57,218 nucleotides of DNA, from NCBI GenBank assembly GCA_025937835.1, contig JAICQO010000035.1, forward strand, positions 1-57,218, given 5' to 3'. The translations under genes and the position numbers were made by a program. This stretch comes from Polyangiaceae bacterium (GTDB lineage: Bacteria > Myxococcota_A > Polyangia > Polyangiales > Polyangiaceae). Positions 42,437-51,317 of this stretch are shown in pieces (the stretch's first letter is position 1; each line of letters starts with the position of its first letter). The notes below the pieces were generated by a model. That model was given only the letters and a program-made list of their open reading frames with translations, searched no databases and had not been told where the DNA came from.

Positions 42437-42476
42437 CCGTCAACCATCGGCCCTTTCGAGCTGATGGCTGACGGCT
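42435..42476. terminator. bidirectional terminator hairpin between convergent genes
   Basis: Arms of 17 bases (42435-42451 and 42460-42476) pair with one mismatch and one G-U around an 8-nt loop. The left arm starts within the stop codon of the PEGA gene. The facing lipoprotein gene stops 18 bp further on. No T-tract. Confidence 0.65.
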
Positions 42477-42493
42477 GATGGCCGAGTGCGCTC

Positions 42494-43939
42494 TCAGTCC
42501 TGCGTGACGGTCAGCACGTACGGCTCTGTCTCGAAGTCGGGGGCCGTGGTGGCCTGGCCCCTCGACATCTGGCCGGTGTAGTAGCGGACGACCACGTAGT
42601 ACTTGCCGCGATCGAGCGAGGTCCATTCGTACGACACGTCCACGCCCGCGGTACCGTAGGTGTTGCCACCCTTCTGCGCGCCGGTCTCGTCGTAGAGGTA
42701 GACGTAGTGGCCGATCGTCTCGGGCTGATCCAACGTGATCTGCATGTTGCCCGCGGCGAGATCCACTTCGTACCAGTCCTCGTCGTTGGTCGGCGCGGTG
42801 GCCGACGCGAAGCCCTGGAAGGCGTGGCCGCGAATCTCTTCGCCGAGCGCGATCGGCTTCGCTTCCTCGCGCGTGTCGTTCGGCTCGTACTCGTCCATGA
42901 GCGGCGTGTAGCTCGCGTAGAACGTGTACTCGGGCGGGATCGCGCTATACATCTTGACCTCGGCGCGGAAGGTCTTACCCGCGGCGACCGGAAGGTAGAC
43001 CACGCCGTTCGCGCCCTGGTAGCCGTAGCCCTGCTGGAGCTGCGCGTTGTCCTCGGTCGAGTAAACCGTCAGGTAGAAGCCGCCGGAGGTCCCCACGTCC
43101 TTCATGCCCACGAGCAGCCAACCGCCCTGCACGGGCTCCTCGGGCGTCGTGAACTCGTACCAATCCGTGTCCTCACGCGACTGCAAGCAGCCGGCAAACT
43201 CCGTGTCGAACTCGTACGGAGTGGCCTCGTCTCGCGAGTCGTTGCCCACGTCTTCGAGGCTGCAATCGTCGCCGCTCGGGGCGCCGCCGTCGCCGGTCTT
43301 GCCGCCCGTGGTTCCACCGGTTCCGCCGCTCGCGCCGCCGGCACCGCCGCTGCCCATGGCCGGCTCACCACCCGCGCCCGCATCGCCCGGGGTGGGCTCT
43401 GACGCGCCGCCGCTGCCGCCGCCGGCGCCGGTGGCACCACCTGCTCCGCCCTCCGAGCCACCGCCCGCCGGGGGCAGGTCGCCGTCACTCCCGACCTCGT
43501 CCTCTTTGGCGCAGACGTTACTGGGAGTGCAGACGGTGTAGTCCTTGATCAGGTTGCAATCGCTGTCGTCGTTGCAGCCGTCCCGACACTCTTGGTCCGG
43601 GCCGCAGTACTGGCCGCCGTTGCAGTCGCGATCCTCCTCACACTCTTTCTCGATCGGGAGCTGGCAAACGCCGGGCTTGTCGGCTTCTTCGGCGTCGTCC
43701 TCTTCACCGGTGACGCAGCGCTGACCCGTCGGGCAATCCCGGTCCGCCGCGCACTGCTTGTGGCAGCGCGAGAACGCGCAAATCAACGGGTCTCCGCAAT
43801 CGGAGTTGAGGCTGCAGTCCTCGCTCAGCTCATCGGTCGTGTTCTTTTCGTCCGATGAGTCGCTGCAACCGCCCAGGGCGCCCGAGAGCGGGGTCGCGGC
43901 CACGATCAGTGCAAGTAAAGCTCGATTGATATTGCGCAT
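42494..43939 (-). CDS. Cys-rich and Gly-rich lipoprotein with two pre-peptidase-like beta domains
   Basis: A 481-residue lipoprotein (lipobox GALGGC, Cys near residue 24). The N-terminal third has repeated Cys motifs of the 'CxxDxDCxxGxxC' type (DRDCPTGQRC, DRDCNGGQYC, DSDCNLI). A long Gly/Ser/Ala linker follows (about 160-225). The C-terminal half has two similar beta domains with 'DTDWYEFTTPEE' and 'NDEDWYEVDLAAG', the pattern of bacterial pre-peptidase C-terminal domains, linked by 'DEYEPNDTREEAKPIALGE'. The ATG at 43939 follows AAGGTG. It is probably an exposed surface protein of unknown binding partner. Confidence 0.8.
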   Translation of the reverse strand: MRNINRALLALIVAATPLSGALGGCSDSSDEKNTTDELSEDCSLNSDCGDPLICAFSRCHKQCAADRDCPTGQRCVTGEEDDAEEADKPGVCQLPIEKECEEDRDCNGGQYCGPDQECRDGCNDDSDCNLIKDYTVCTPSNVCAKEDEVGSDGDLPPAGGGSEGGAGGATGAGGGSGGASEPTPGDAGAGGEPAMGSGGAGGASGGTGGTTGGKTGDGGAPSGDDCSLEDVGNDSRDEATPYEFDTEFAGCLQSREDTDWYEFTTPEEPVQGGWLLVGMKDVGTSGGFYLTVYSTEDNAQLQQGYGYQGANGVVYLPVAAGKTFRAEVKMYSAIPPEYTFYASYTPLMDEYEPNDTREEAKPIALGEEIRGHAFQGFASATAPTNDEDWYEVDLAAGNMQITLDQPETIGHYVYLYDETGAQKGGNTYGTAGVDVSYEWTSLDRGKYYVVVRYYTGQMSRGQATTAPDFETEPYVLTVTQD

Positions 43940-44121
43940 GTTGGGATCACCTTCGACACGAGACGACACGAGCCGCCGAGGGGCTCGCGGCGAGTAGGGC
44001 TACCAGCGTCGCTCATAAGCCGAGCCCGAGCCGCGAATCAAGCGAGGATCCTTGGCTCCCGCGTTTCGTGAGCCTCATTCCAGCCTCATTCCAGCGAGAA
44101 CGCCAACGGCTCGCCGCGCGG

Positions 44122-45306
44122 CTAGTCCGAAGTTCCCTGCTCCACTGCCGCTGAATTCCAGGTCATTCGGCCTCCGTGGTAGTGGGAGAGCGCGAGCTCC
44201 ACGGCGGCATAAGCGCGGCGGTACGGAACCGGGCCATAGACCCGCTCGCCCTGGTCCGCATCGGCCCAAATCGCCTGCTCTACGGACCGCGCGAAGCTCT
44301 CGTGCCTCGAGTACAGGTTCACCTCTTCGTAGGCACCGTGCGACAGCAAGGTGAAGTTCGCCGAGCCGATGTCGACTCGAGCCCCGTCGGCCACGATCGC
44401 CTTGCCGTGGACCATGCGCGGATGCAGCACCACGCGCAGGTGTTCGGGGGAGCGCGTTCGACGCAAGAGCTCGTTGACGGTGTGCAAGTTCAGATCCGCG
44501 ATGATGTTGGCTCGACGCGCGGTGAGCAGCGTCACCTCGACGCCGCGCTCGACGGCGGCTACCAGCGCGTCGGTACAGCGGCGATCACCGAGGTACGCCA
44601 TCTCGATCGTGAGCCGGTGCTTGGCTTCACGCACCAGGCGCAGCCGATCTTCGAGCAGCGATCGCCCTCGCGTCCGGAACGAATGCAGCAGGTAATCGAG
44701 GTCTCGGTCCGGATCGAACCGGGCACGCCCGAGGTAACGATCGCCGAAGCGACGCACGGACTCGCGCCCGCGCACCTCGACCATGAAGTCGACGTTGAAG
44801 CAGCGGAAGTCGTCGCCGATCCCCATGCCGCCGAGCACCAGCACGTCGTCGTCGAACAGGTACAGCTTCGAGTGATCGAAGCGCTTTTCGTGGCGCGAGA
44901 TGGTCACGTTCTGGTGGCGCAGCAAGGCGCTGGCGAGCTCGCTCTCGCGCTGGCGGAACGAGCCCCACTGCCGGTAGCCGGCCATCAAGAACCAGGTCTG
45001 CATCCGCGCCACCAGGTCGACTTCCTTGTGGAAGAAGCTCGAGCGCGTGCCCTCGAGGTACTCGTAGGTGCGGCCGACGCGGTCCTTCAGCACCGTCACC
45101 TCCACGCCGCGATCTGCCGCTTTCAAGAGCTCGCGCGCGACGAGCTCGCCGGTCTCGTCGTCACGCCAGTCGAAGCAACGCATCAGTATCGAGCGCCGAG
45201 AGCCCCGGATCCGCTCGAGGATCCGCTCGAAGGCCAGCTTGCCGCCGGACAGGAGCTCGGGAACCGGGAAGGAAGCCGGTGTTTCGAGCTCGACAGAGGC
45301 CGGCAT
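44122..45306 (-). CDS. phospholipase D family protein (second, divergent copy)
   Basis: A 394-residue soluble protein with two HKD motifs: HSKLYLFDDDVLVLGG in the middle and HGKAIVADGARVDIGSANF near the end. It has no transmembrane helices. The spacing and the flanking sequence differ from the cardiolipin-synthase-like enzyme at 36556-37731, so it is a separate subfamily; N-terminal 'GGKLAFERILERIRGSRRSI' fits PLD-like phosphatidyltransferases. I used the ATG at 45306 instead of the GTG at 45318 because AGGT lies just upstream. It is divergent from the EEP-family gene with 92 bp between. Substrate unknown. Confidence 0.85.
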   Translation of the reverse strand: MPASVELETPASFPVPELLSGGKLAFERILERIRGSRRSILMRCFDWRDDETGELVARELLKAADRGVEVTVLKDRVGRTYEYLEGTRSSFFHKEVDLVARMQTWFLMAGYRQWGSFRQRESELASALLRHQNVTISRHEKRFDHSKLYLFDDDVLVLGGMGIGDDFRCFNVDFMVEVRGRESVRRFGDRYLGRARFDPDRDLDYLLHSFRTRGRSLLEDRLRLVREAKHRLTIEMAYLGDRRCTDALVAAVERGVEVTLLTARRANIIADLNLHTVNELLRRTRSPEHLRVVLHPRMVHGKAIVADGARVDIGSANFTLLSHGAYEEVNLYSRHESFARSVEQAIWADADQGERVYGPVPYRRAYAAVELALSHYHGGRMTWNSAAVEQGTSD

Positions 45307-45398
45307 AGACCTGCGCACCTTATCACACGTCCGCGGCCTGCCCGCCTGCTGCCGATTGGGGCTTCAGTGGAGCTGAAAAACGGGTTAAAGTCCGATGC

Positions 45399-46193
45399 GT
45401 GTTCGCTTCGACGGTCGTCGCGAGTCACAACCTGATGCACGGCAGGCAGCTTTGCGCCCTGCTGCCGCACTACCAGCAGCTCCGTCAGCGAGAGGGGCTC
45501 GACGTGCTGTGCCTCCAGGAGGACCTGGTTTCCCAAGAAGGCCGGCTGTCCGAACGAATTGCGGAGACGCTGGGCCCGGGCTTCGCCGTGGCTCGCGGTG
45601 AAATGCCGGGGCTCGCGCTCGTGTACGACGCCGACCGCGTGCACTGCAGCGAGCAAACGCTCGTGCCGCTGCCGAGGCTCCCGTCGTTGTCGTGGTTCGA
45701 GCGCATGTACATCGCCGGCGGCAAGACCCGCCCGAAGTACGCCTTGCTGGCCGAGCTCACTCCGCGCGGCACGAGCCAGGCGTTCGGCGTGGTTTCATTC
45801 CACCTCGACACGGCGGGGTGCAACCTGCACCGCCGGCGTCAAGTCGAGAGCATCGCGGACGCGCTGTGCCAGCGCGGCCTTCAACACCGCTTCGTCGCCT
45901 GCGGCGACACCAATGCTTTCTCGGTGCGTCGCCAGATCGACAGCCTGCGCCGCGTGCTCGCTCCGCTGGCCCGTTACGGAGCCGAAGATCCGGACGTGAC
46001 TCCGACGCACTGGTTCGGGCGCCAGCGCGAGCCGAAGTTGACGCACCGCGCGTGCGTGGCGCTCGGCCGGCTCGGGCTCGATCTCCCGCGGCGCTACGAC
46101 GTCGTGTGTACCAACCTGTCGGCGCTGGCGCGCGGGCAGCTCCGCACCCCCGCGTCGGATCACGATCTGCTGTGGGCGCGCGTCAGCTCGTGA
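45399..46193 (+). CDS. endonuclease/exonuclease/phosphatase (EEP) family hydrolase
   Basis: A 264-residue Mg-dependent phosphodiesterase-like protein. EEP motifs are visible: SHNL near the N-terminus, the metal-binding Glu in VLCLQED, GVVSFHLDT, GDTNAF and the C-terminal SDHDLLWA. Relatives include DNA-repair nucleases, sphingomyelinases and inositol phosphatases; no feature here picks one. There is no signal peptide, so it is probably cytoplasmic. The start is the GTG at 45399; the nearby ATG at 45395 is out of frame. The SctU-like gene begins 9 nt after its stop. Confidence 0.88.
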   Translation: MFASTVVASHNLMHGRQLCALLPHYQQLRQREGLDVLCLQEDLVSQEGRLSERIAETLGPGFAVARGEMPGLALVYDADRVHCSEQTLVPLPRLPSLSWFERMYIAGGKTRPKYALLAELTPRGTSQAFGVVSFHLDTAGCNLHRRRQVESIADALCQRGLQHRFVACGDTNAFSVRRQIDSLRRVLAPLARYGAEDPDVTPTHWFGRQREPKLTHRACVALGRLGLDLPRRYDVVCTNLSALARGQLRTPASDHDLLWARVSS

Positions 46194-46202
46194 GCAGCGC
46201 GC

Positions 46203-47252
46203 ATGTCCGACAAGACCGAGCAACCCACACCGCGCCGCCTGCGGCACGCGCGCGAGCAGGGCGATCTGGCGGTCTCCGGCGCGCTGACCCAGGCCGTCAC
46301 CTTCCTGGTGGCGATCTCGCTCGTGCCGTCGCTGGTCTCGGCGGGTTTCGGCGTGGCGTCTCGGGCCGTCGCGAACGCGGCGGAAGGCCGCGCGCTCGAG
46401 CCGGCCGAGCTCTCGCTGGCCGTGCTGGCCGTCACGCTCCCGCTGCTCGCAGCGGCGGCCTTCACCAGCTGGTGCGTGGGCCTCGTCCAGAGCGGCGGTG
46501 CCTTCGTGCCGTCGCGGCTCTCGCTGCGCCTCGATCGATTGAACCCGCTGACGGGGCTCACCGGGCTGCTCTCGGCGGAACGGCTCGTGAGCGTGTTGCG
46601 CGCGCTGCTCGCTGCCGCGATCGTCATCGCGCTCACGCTGTCTGCGCTGCGCTCGCACCTACCCGCCCTGGCGGCGACTCCCGGGCAGCTCGGACCAGCG
46701 CTCGGCCTGGTCGAGGTCGTGTCCCGGCGCATCGCCCGCGACGCCGCCCTGGTTTTCCTGGCGCTGGGCGCGCTGGATCTATTGCTGGTGCGCCGCGCCT
46801 TTCTGAAGCGCTGGATGATGACGCGCGCCGAGGTGCAGCGTGACTTTCGGGAGGCCGAGGGCAATCCAGAGCTCAAGGCGGCGCGCCGCCGCGCCCACCA
46901 AGAGGTGCTGTTCAGCGCGCAGCTCGCCGCCGTCGAGCGCGCGCGCGTGGTGATCGTGAACCCGACTCACCTCGCCACCGCGCTCGGCTACGACGAAGCC
47001 GAGGACGCTGCCCCGACGGTCTTGGCCCAGGGGCAGGGCGCGCTCGCCCGCCAAATCCTGGACGCTGCCCGAGCCGCCGGTGTGCCGGTGATCCGCGACG
47101 TGCCCGTGGCGCGCGCCTTGATGGACCTCGAAGTCGGCGAAGAAATCCCGGAAGCCCTCTACGAAGCCGTGGCCGAAATCCTGCGTGAGCTGATGCCCGC
47201 CGACGCCTCCGAGCCTTCGACACCAGAGCCTTCCGGGCCGCCCCCGCGCTGA
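46203..47252 (+). CDS. type III secretion export switch protein, SctU/FlhB family
   Basis: A 349-residue inner-membrane protein. The N-terminus 'DKTEQPTPRRLRHAREQGDL' is the family signature. About four transmembrane helices follow (about 30-50, 75-100, 138-160 and 175-195), then the cytoplasmic linker 'REAEGNPELKAARRRAHQE'. The self-cleaving NPTH motif has N253 at the cleavage site, and the C-terminal part reads AGVPVIRDVPVARAL, then 'LEVGEEIPEALYEAVAEIL'. Such proteins switch substrate classes in flagellar or injectisome export. No other export-apparatus, ATPase or secretin gene lies in the window, so this copy is isolated. It follows the EEP gene by 9 nt. Confidence 0.92.
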   Translation: MSDKTEQPTPRRLRHAREQGDLAVSGALTQAVTFLVAISLVPSLVSAGFGVASRAVANAAEGRALEPAELSLAVLAVTLPLLAAAAFTSWCVGLVQSGGAFVPSRLSLRLDRLNPLTGLTGLLSAERLVSVLRALLAAAIVIALTLSALRSHLPALAATPGQLGPALGLVEVVSRRIARDAALVFLALGALDLLLVRRAFLKRWMMTRAEVQRDFREAEGNPELKAARRRAHQEVLFSAQLAAVERARVVIVNPTHLATALGYDEAEDAAPTVLAQGQGALARQILDAARAAGVPVIRDVPVARALMDLEVGEEIPEALYEAVAEILRELMPADASEPSTPEPSGPPPR

Positions 47253-47303
47253 CGCGCTGAGCGCGGGCCGCGGCGCCAGCGGAGGTGATAGTCTGCGCCG
47301 GTC

Positions 47304-49583
47304 ATGCCTTTGCGACTCGTGATCGGCCGCCGTTCTTCGTGGAAGCTCGCTGCGCTCGGGTGGGCGCTGACCGCGTGCGCCTCACCTCCCCCGGCGCCGC
47401 AGGCTCCCCCGGCACCCGCGCCGGCGCCGGCGCCGGCGCCGGTCGCGACCGCGGCACCGCGGCCAGCGTTCACGAACCCGGGCGGGATGTGGATGCCGTC
47501 GCAGATGCCGCAACAGGCCGAGGTCCTGAAGAGCCTCGGCCTCGAGATCGATCCGCTGCTGCTCTCGGATCCGAAGTCGAGCGTGCTCGGAGCGATCGTG
47601 AATCTCAACGGCTGCTCCGCCTCGTTCGTGTCGAAGGACGGACTCGTCGCCACGAACCATCACTGCTCGACGCTGGCGCTGCAGCGCAACTCCACACCGG
47701 AGCAGAACCTGCTCGAGACCGGCTTCCTCGCCAAGAACCGCGCCGAAGAGCGCTCCGGCGGGCCGGGGATGCGCCTGTCGGTGCTGTCTTCGATGACCGA
47801 CGTCACCGCCAAGGTCCGCCCGGTCTTGCAGTCGATCGTCGATGATCTGGCGCGCAAGCACGAGCTCGACCGGCTGGAGAAGGAGCTGGTCGCCGAGTGC
47901 GAAAAGGGCCGTCCCGGCGTGCGCTGCGGCTTCGTCGCGCTGTACGAAGGCTTGCGCTACTTCGTGGTCGAAACGCTCGAGATCCGCGACGTCCGCATCG
48001 TGTGGGCCCCGGCGCAGGGCATCGGCAACTTCGGCGGTGACATAGACAATTGGCGCTGGCCGCGTCACTGCGGGGACGTCGCGCTGTTCCGGGCCTACGT
48101 CGGCAAGGACGGCCTGCCCGCCGAGTACTCGCCCGACAACGTGCCGCACCGACCGCCCTCGCACCTGAAGCTCGCGACGACGCCGCTCGCGGAAAACGAT
48201 CTGGTGTTCGTCGCCGGCTATCCCGGCCACACCTCGCTCCTCAGCCCCTCGGTCGAGATGCGCGAGGTGGTACACGAGATCTACCCCGAGCGGCTGGCGA
48301 TGTTCGACGCTTACCTCGGGCTGCTCGAGGGCATGGCCAAGGACGACCCGCAGATCGCCATCAAGGGCGCGCGCTGGATGCGCGGCTTCAGCAATTACCG
48401 CATCAAGCACAAGGGCGAGCTCGAAGGACTGGAGCGCGCCGGGCTCCTGCAGAAGAAGCTCGACCAGGAAAAGGCGCTCGCCGCCTACATTGCGAGCGAT
48501 CCCAAGCGCAACGCGGGCTACGGCACGCTGCTCGCCGATCTCGAGAACGCCTACCGCGAGGCGCAAAAGACGCGCGTCTCCGACACCGCGCTCGAGCGCG
48601 AGATGCTCATGCCGCGGCTGTTGTTCGCCGCCTACCGCATCGCTCGGATGGCCGACGAGCGCCAGAAGCCGGACGCCGCACGCGACCCGGCCTACCAAGA
48701 TCGCAACCTGCCGAAGCTCAGGGACGAGCTCAAGGCGATGAGCTCGCAGATCTACGAGAAGCTCGACCGCGCGCTGCTGAAGCTCGCGCTCCAGCGTGAC
48801 CGCGCGCGCTCGCCCGAGGCGCGCACCCCGGCCCTCGCGGCGATCGCCGGCACCGACACCAGCGACGCGGGCCTGGACCGCGCCATCGCCAAGCTGTTCG
48901 AAAAAACCAAGCTCGCCGACGAGAAAGCGCGGCTCGAGCTGTTCGAAAAGGCCAAGCCGGAGGAGCTGGAAAAGAGCCAGGATCCGATCGTGCGCCTGAT
49001 CGCCAAGCTCTACCCGGAGTTTCGCGCGGTCGAGAGCCGCCGCAAACGCTTCCAGGGCAAGATGCTGATCCAGATGCCGCGCTTCCTCGAGATGTTGCTG
49101 GCCTTCAAGGGCGGCGCCGTCGCGCCCGATGCCAACGGCACATTGCGCATCGCCTACGGCACCGTCCAGAAAGCCCCGCCGGGAGCGCCCGGGCACGAAA
49201 TCGGCGCCTTCACCAAGCTGTCCGAGGTCGTAGCCAAGCACACGGGCAAGGAGCCGTTCGACGCGCCGCCCGCGCTGCTCGCTGCCGCCAAGACCAGCCC
49301 GAGCTCGCGCTACGCCGACCCGGCGCTCGGGGACGTGCCGGTCGACTTCTTGAGCGACCTCCACATCACGAACGGCAACTCGGGCTCGGCAACGCTCAAC
49401 GCGCGCGGCGAGCTGGTGGGCCTCGCCTTCGACGGCACCTACGAGTCCGTGGCCTCCGACTGGGTCTTCCTCCCGACCACGCGCAGCATCCACGTGGACC
49501 TCAGGTACGCTCTGTACCTGCTGCAAGAAGTGGAGCGCGCGAGCCCGGAGCTATTGAACGAGCTCGGCGTCAGCGCGCGCTGA
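47304..49583 (+). CDS. S46-family dipeptidyl-peptidase (DPP7-like), lipoprotein
   Basis: A 759-residue serine peptidase that would release dipeptides from oligopeptide N-termini at the cell surface or in the periplasm. The signal peptide ends in lipobox LTAC; an Ala-Pro repeat follows. The catalytic His is in TNHHC (119/120), Asp in GGDIDNWRWPRH (246/248) and Ser693 in GNSGS. Eighteen residues after the serine stands Gly711 (FDGTYES). In characterised S46 enzymes Gly here goes with hydrophobic P1 preference (DPP7) and Arg with acidic P1 (DPP11). GGAGGTGA lies 15 nt before the ATG, further than usual. The stop abuts the pspA-like stop. Confidence 0.93.
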   Translation: MPLRLVIGRRSSWKLAALGWALTACASPPPAPQAPPAPAPAPAPAPVATAAPRPAFTNPGGMWMPSQMPQQAEVLKSLGLEIDPLLLSDPKSSVLGAIVNLNGCSASFVSKDGLVATNHHCSTLALQRNSTPEQNLLETGFLAKNRAEERSGGPGMRLSVLSSMTDVTAKVRPVLQSIVDDLARKHELDRLEKELVAECEKGRPGVRCGFVALYEGLRYFVVETLEIRDVRIVWAPAQGIGNFGGDIDNWRWPRHCGDVALFRAYVGKDGLPAEYSPDNVPHRPPSHLKLATTPLAENDLVFVAGYPGHTSLLSPSVEMREVVHEIYPERLAMFDAYLGLLEGMAKDDPQIAIKGARWMRGFSNYRIKHKGELEGLERAGLLQKKLDQEKALAAYIASDPKRNAGYGTLLADLENAYREAQKTRVSDTALEREMLMPRLLFAAYRIARMADERQKPDAARDPAYQDRNLPKLRDELKAMSSQIYEKLDRALLKLALQRDRARSPEARTPALAAIAGTDTSDAGLDRAIAKLFEKTKLADEKARLELFEKAKPEELEKSQDPIVRLIAKLYPEFRAVESRRKRFQGKMLIQMPRFLEMLLAFKGGAVAPDANGTLRIAYGTVQKAPPGAPGHEIGAFTKLSEVVAKHTGKEPFDAPPALLAAAKTSPSSRYADPALGDVPVDFLSDLHITNGNSGSATLNARGELVGLAFDGTYESVASDWVFLPTTRSIHVDLRYALYLLQEVERASPELLNELGVSAR

Positions 49584-50306
49584 TCAAACCTTCACGCGCA
49601 GCTTCTTCTTCAGCGCGCTGAGCTCGCCCTCGATCTCCGCCGAAGCCGCGGGGGCATCGGCCTTCGACTCGAGCTCGCGAAAACGGGCCTCGACCTCGGC
49701 CGTGCTGAGCCCGGTCGGGCCGCCGCGCTGGAAGACACCATCGAGCTCGCGTTCGGCCTGAACCGAGGCCTCGATGCCCTCGATTTGATCCTCCATCCGC
49801 CGGAGCTCCTCGAGCGGCGTGGGTCCGGCACCGGTGTGCCCGAGGCCGCCCACCCCCGCGCCCGCGCGCGCCATCTGCGCGCCCGCTACGATCGTGGAGC
49901 GACGCGCCTGGACCTCGCCGAGCTTCTTGTCCATGCGCTCGAGCTCCGAGCGCATCTCGAGCGCGAGGGCCCGGTGCTCGGCCGCGAGGGATTCCGCGCG
50001 GTCCCGCTCGCCGAGCGCGCGCCGTTTCTGTGCGAGCGCCTCGCGCGCCAGCGGCTCGTCGCCCTTCTCGAGCGCGAGCGCTGCGCGGTCTTCCCAGCGC
50101 TTGGCCTCGGCCTCGAGCGTCTCGACCTTGCCGCGGAGCTGCTTTTCCATGGCCACGGCGCGCACCACCTCGCCCCGCGCGGCACGCAGCTGCTCCTTCA
50201 TGTCGAGCAAGATCTGATCGACGGATTTTCCCGGATCGTCGAGGCGATCGAGCAGGGCGTTGAAGTTCGACGAGATCACGCGGCCGACGCGATCGAAGAG
50301 GCCCAT
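49584..50306 (-). CDS. PspA/IM30-family membrane-stress protein
   Basis: A 240-residue, mostly coiled-coil protein. N-terminal 'MGLFDRVGRVISSNFNALLD' is the amphipathic helix that binds the membrane. 'DDPGKSVDQILLDMKEQLRA' and long helices rich in Glu, Arg and Lys follow, as in ESCRT-III-like PspA/Vipp1 proteins that protect damaged inner membrane. Near residue 150 there is an unusual Gly/Ala-rich break (RAGAGVGGLGHTGAGPTP) that splits the coiled coil. It lies 45 nt downstream of the YihY gene. Its TGA and that of the facing S46 gene form one palindrome, TGATCA. Confidence 0.92.
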   Translation of the reverse strand: MGLFDRVGRVISSNFNALLDRLDDPGKSVDQILLDMKEQLRAARGEVVRAVAMEKQLRGKVETLEAEAKRWEDRAALALEKGDEPLAREALAQKRRALGERDRAESLAAEHRALALEMRSELERMDKKLGEVQARRSTIVAGAQMARAGAGVGGLGHTGAGPTPLEELRRMEDQIEGIEASVQAERELDGVFQRGGPTGLSTAEVEARFRELESKADAPAASAEIEGELSALKKKLRVKV

Positions 50307-50351
50307 GCGCCGGAATTTGTCACGCGCTCGAGGGTTTTGCCAGCGGCGCCA

Positions 50352-51269
50352 TCAATCGAGCTCGCCGTGCTTCGCCTCTTCGTAAGAAACCAGGAATTCC
50401 GCCCCTGCCAGCACCAGAAAGCACATCAGCCACAGCCAGGCCATGGTCACCGCGACCGCGGCGAGGCTACCGTAGTAGAGCGCGTATTTCGCGAGGCTCG
50501 CCACGTACAGCGCGAACACGGACGAGACGAGCACGAACAGCACGATCCCGAGCGCTGCGCCGATGAACACGCGCCTTCGGATCCGCTGGTGCGGGAGAAC
50601 GACCCAGTAGAAGCCCGCGAGCAGGAGCAGCGCGAGGCCGTACAAGAGCAGCAACGACAGAGGATAAGACGCGACGCCCTCGGTGTCCGGGCGCACGAGG
50701 GATTCGAGCATCTGCACCGGACCGCCCGTGATGAAGAACACGAGCGCGCTCCCGCCGATGAAGATCGCGAGGCTCCCCGTCACCCAGGCGAGTGATAAGA
50801 GCCGGCGCTTCCACCACGGGCGCGGCGGGGTTCCGAGCCTTCGCTCGAGATAGTCCATGCACGTCGCACACGCCGAGGAGCCCAGCCAGAGCGTGACGAG
50901 CACCGCGAGCGGCGCGAGCATCTCGGGCGTCGAGCGCGAGAGCTCGTCCTCGGCCAGGGACTGGACCTGAACCGGAGTCACCCCGAGCAACAAGGCCGCG
51001 GCCCTTTGCCCGCTGCCGTCGGCGACGAGATGCCCGAAGAACCAGCCGGCGAGCGCGAGCAACGGGATCGCGCCCAGGAACAGGTCGAAGGCCATGGCGC
51101 TCGCGCGGTGCAGGAGCGGCCCTTCCAGGCTCTGGGCGACGACCTGAAGGAGCGCGCGCCCGGAGGCGAAGCGCGACAGGCCGCGCCGCACCAACGCGCG
51201 CGGGCGCTTGGAGAGCGCCTCCACCTCCTCGAGCATCGCGCCGAACCGCCCCCGCCTGCTGACTGCCAA
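50352..51269 (-). CDS. YihY/BrkB-family inner-membrane protein
   Basis: A roughly 305-residue membrane protein with about six transmembrane helices. The family pattern is visible: 'HRASAMAFDLFLGAIPLLAL', the cytoplasmic 'YLERRLGTPPRPWWKRRLLS', then 'LLYGLALLLLAGFYWVVLPH' and the C-terminal 'YYGSLAAVAVTMAWLWLMCF'. The role of the family is unsettled (transport or membrane integrity). I list the TTG at 51269; the ATG at 51236 is a reasonable alternative. It sits between lpd and the pspA-like gene, a membrane-stress neighbourhood. Confidence 0.88.
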   Translation of the reverse strand: MAVSRRGRFGAMLEEVEALSKRPRALVRRGLSRFASGRALLQVVAQSLEGPLLHRASAMAFDLFLGAIPLLALAGWFFGHLVADGSGQRAAALLLGVTPVQVQSLAEDELSRSTPEMLAPLAVLVTLWLGSSACATCMDYLERRLGTPPRPWWKRRLLSLAWVTGSLAIFIGGSALVFFITGGPVQMLESLVRPDTEGVASYPLSLLLLYGLALLLLAGFYWVVLPHQRIRRRVFIGAALGIVLFVLVSSVFALYVASLAKYALYYGSLAAVAVTMAWLWLMCFLVLAGAEFLVSYEEAKHGELD

Positions 51270-51317
51270 GACTTCCGCGTTCCGGTTGCTCGCGCTGCTC
51301 GAGTCGGTTGGCCGCGG

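Noticed and set aside
47420-47445. GGCGCC-rich microsatellite in the S46 gene
   Set aside because: It codes an Ala-Pro linker just after the lipobox, common in such lipoproteins.
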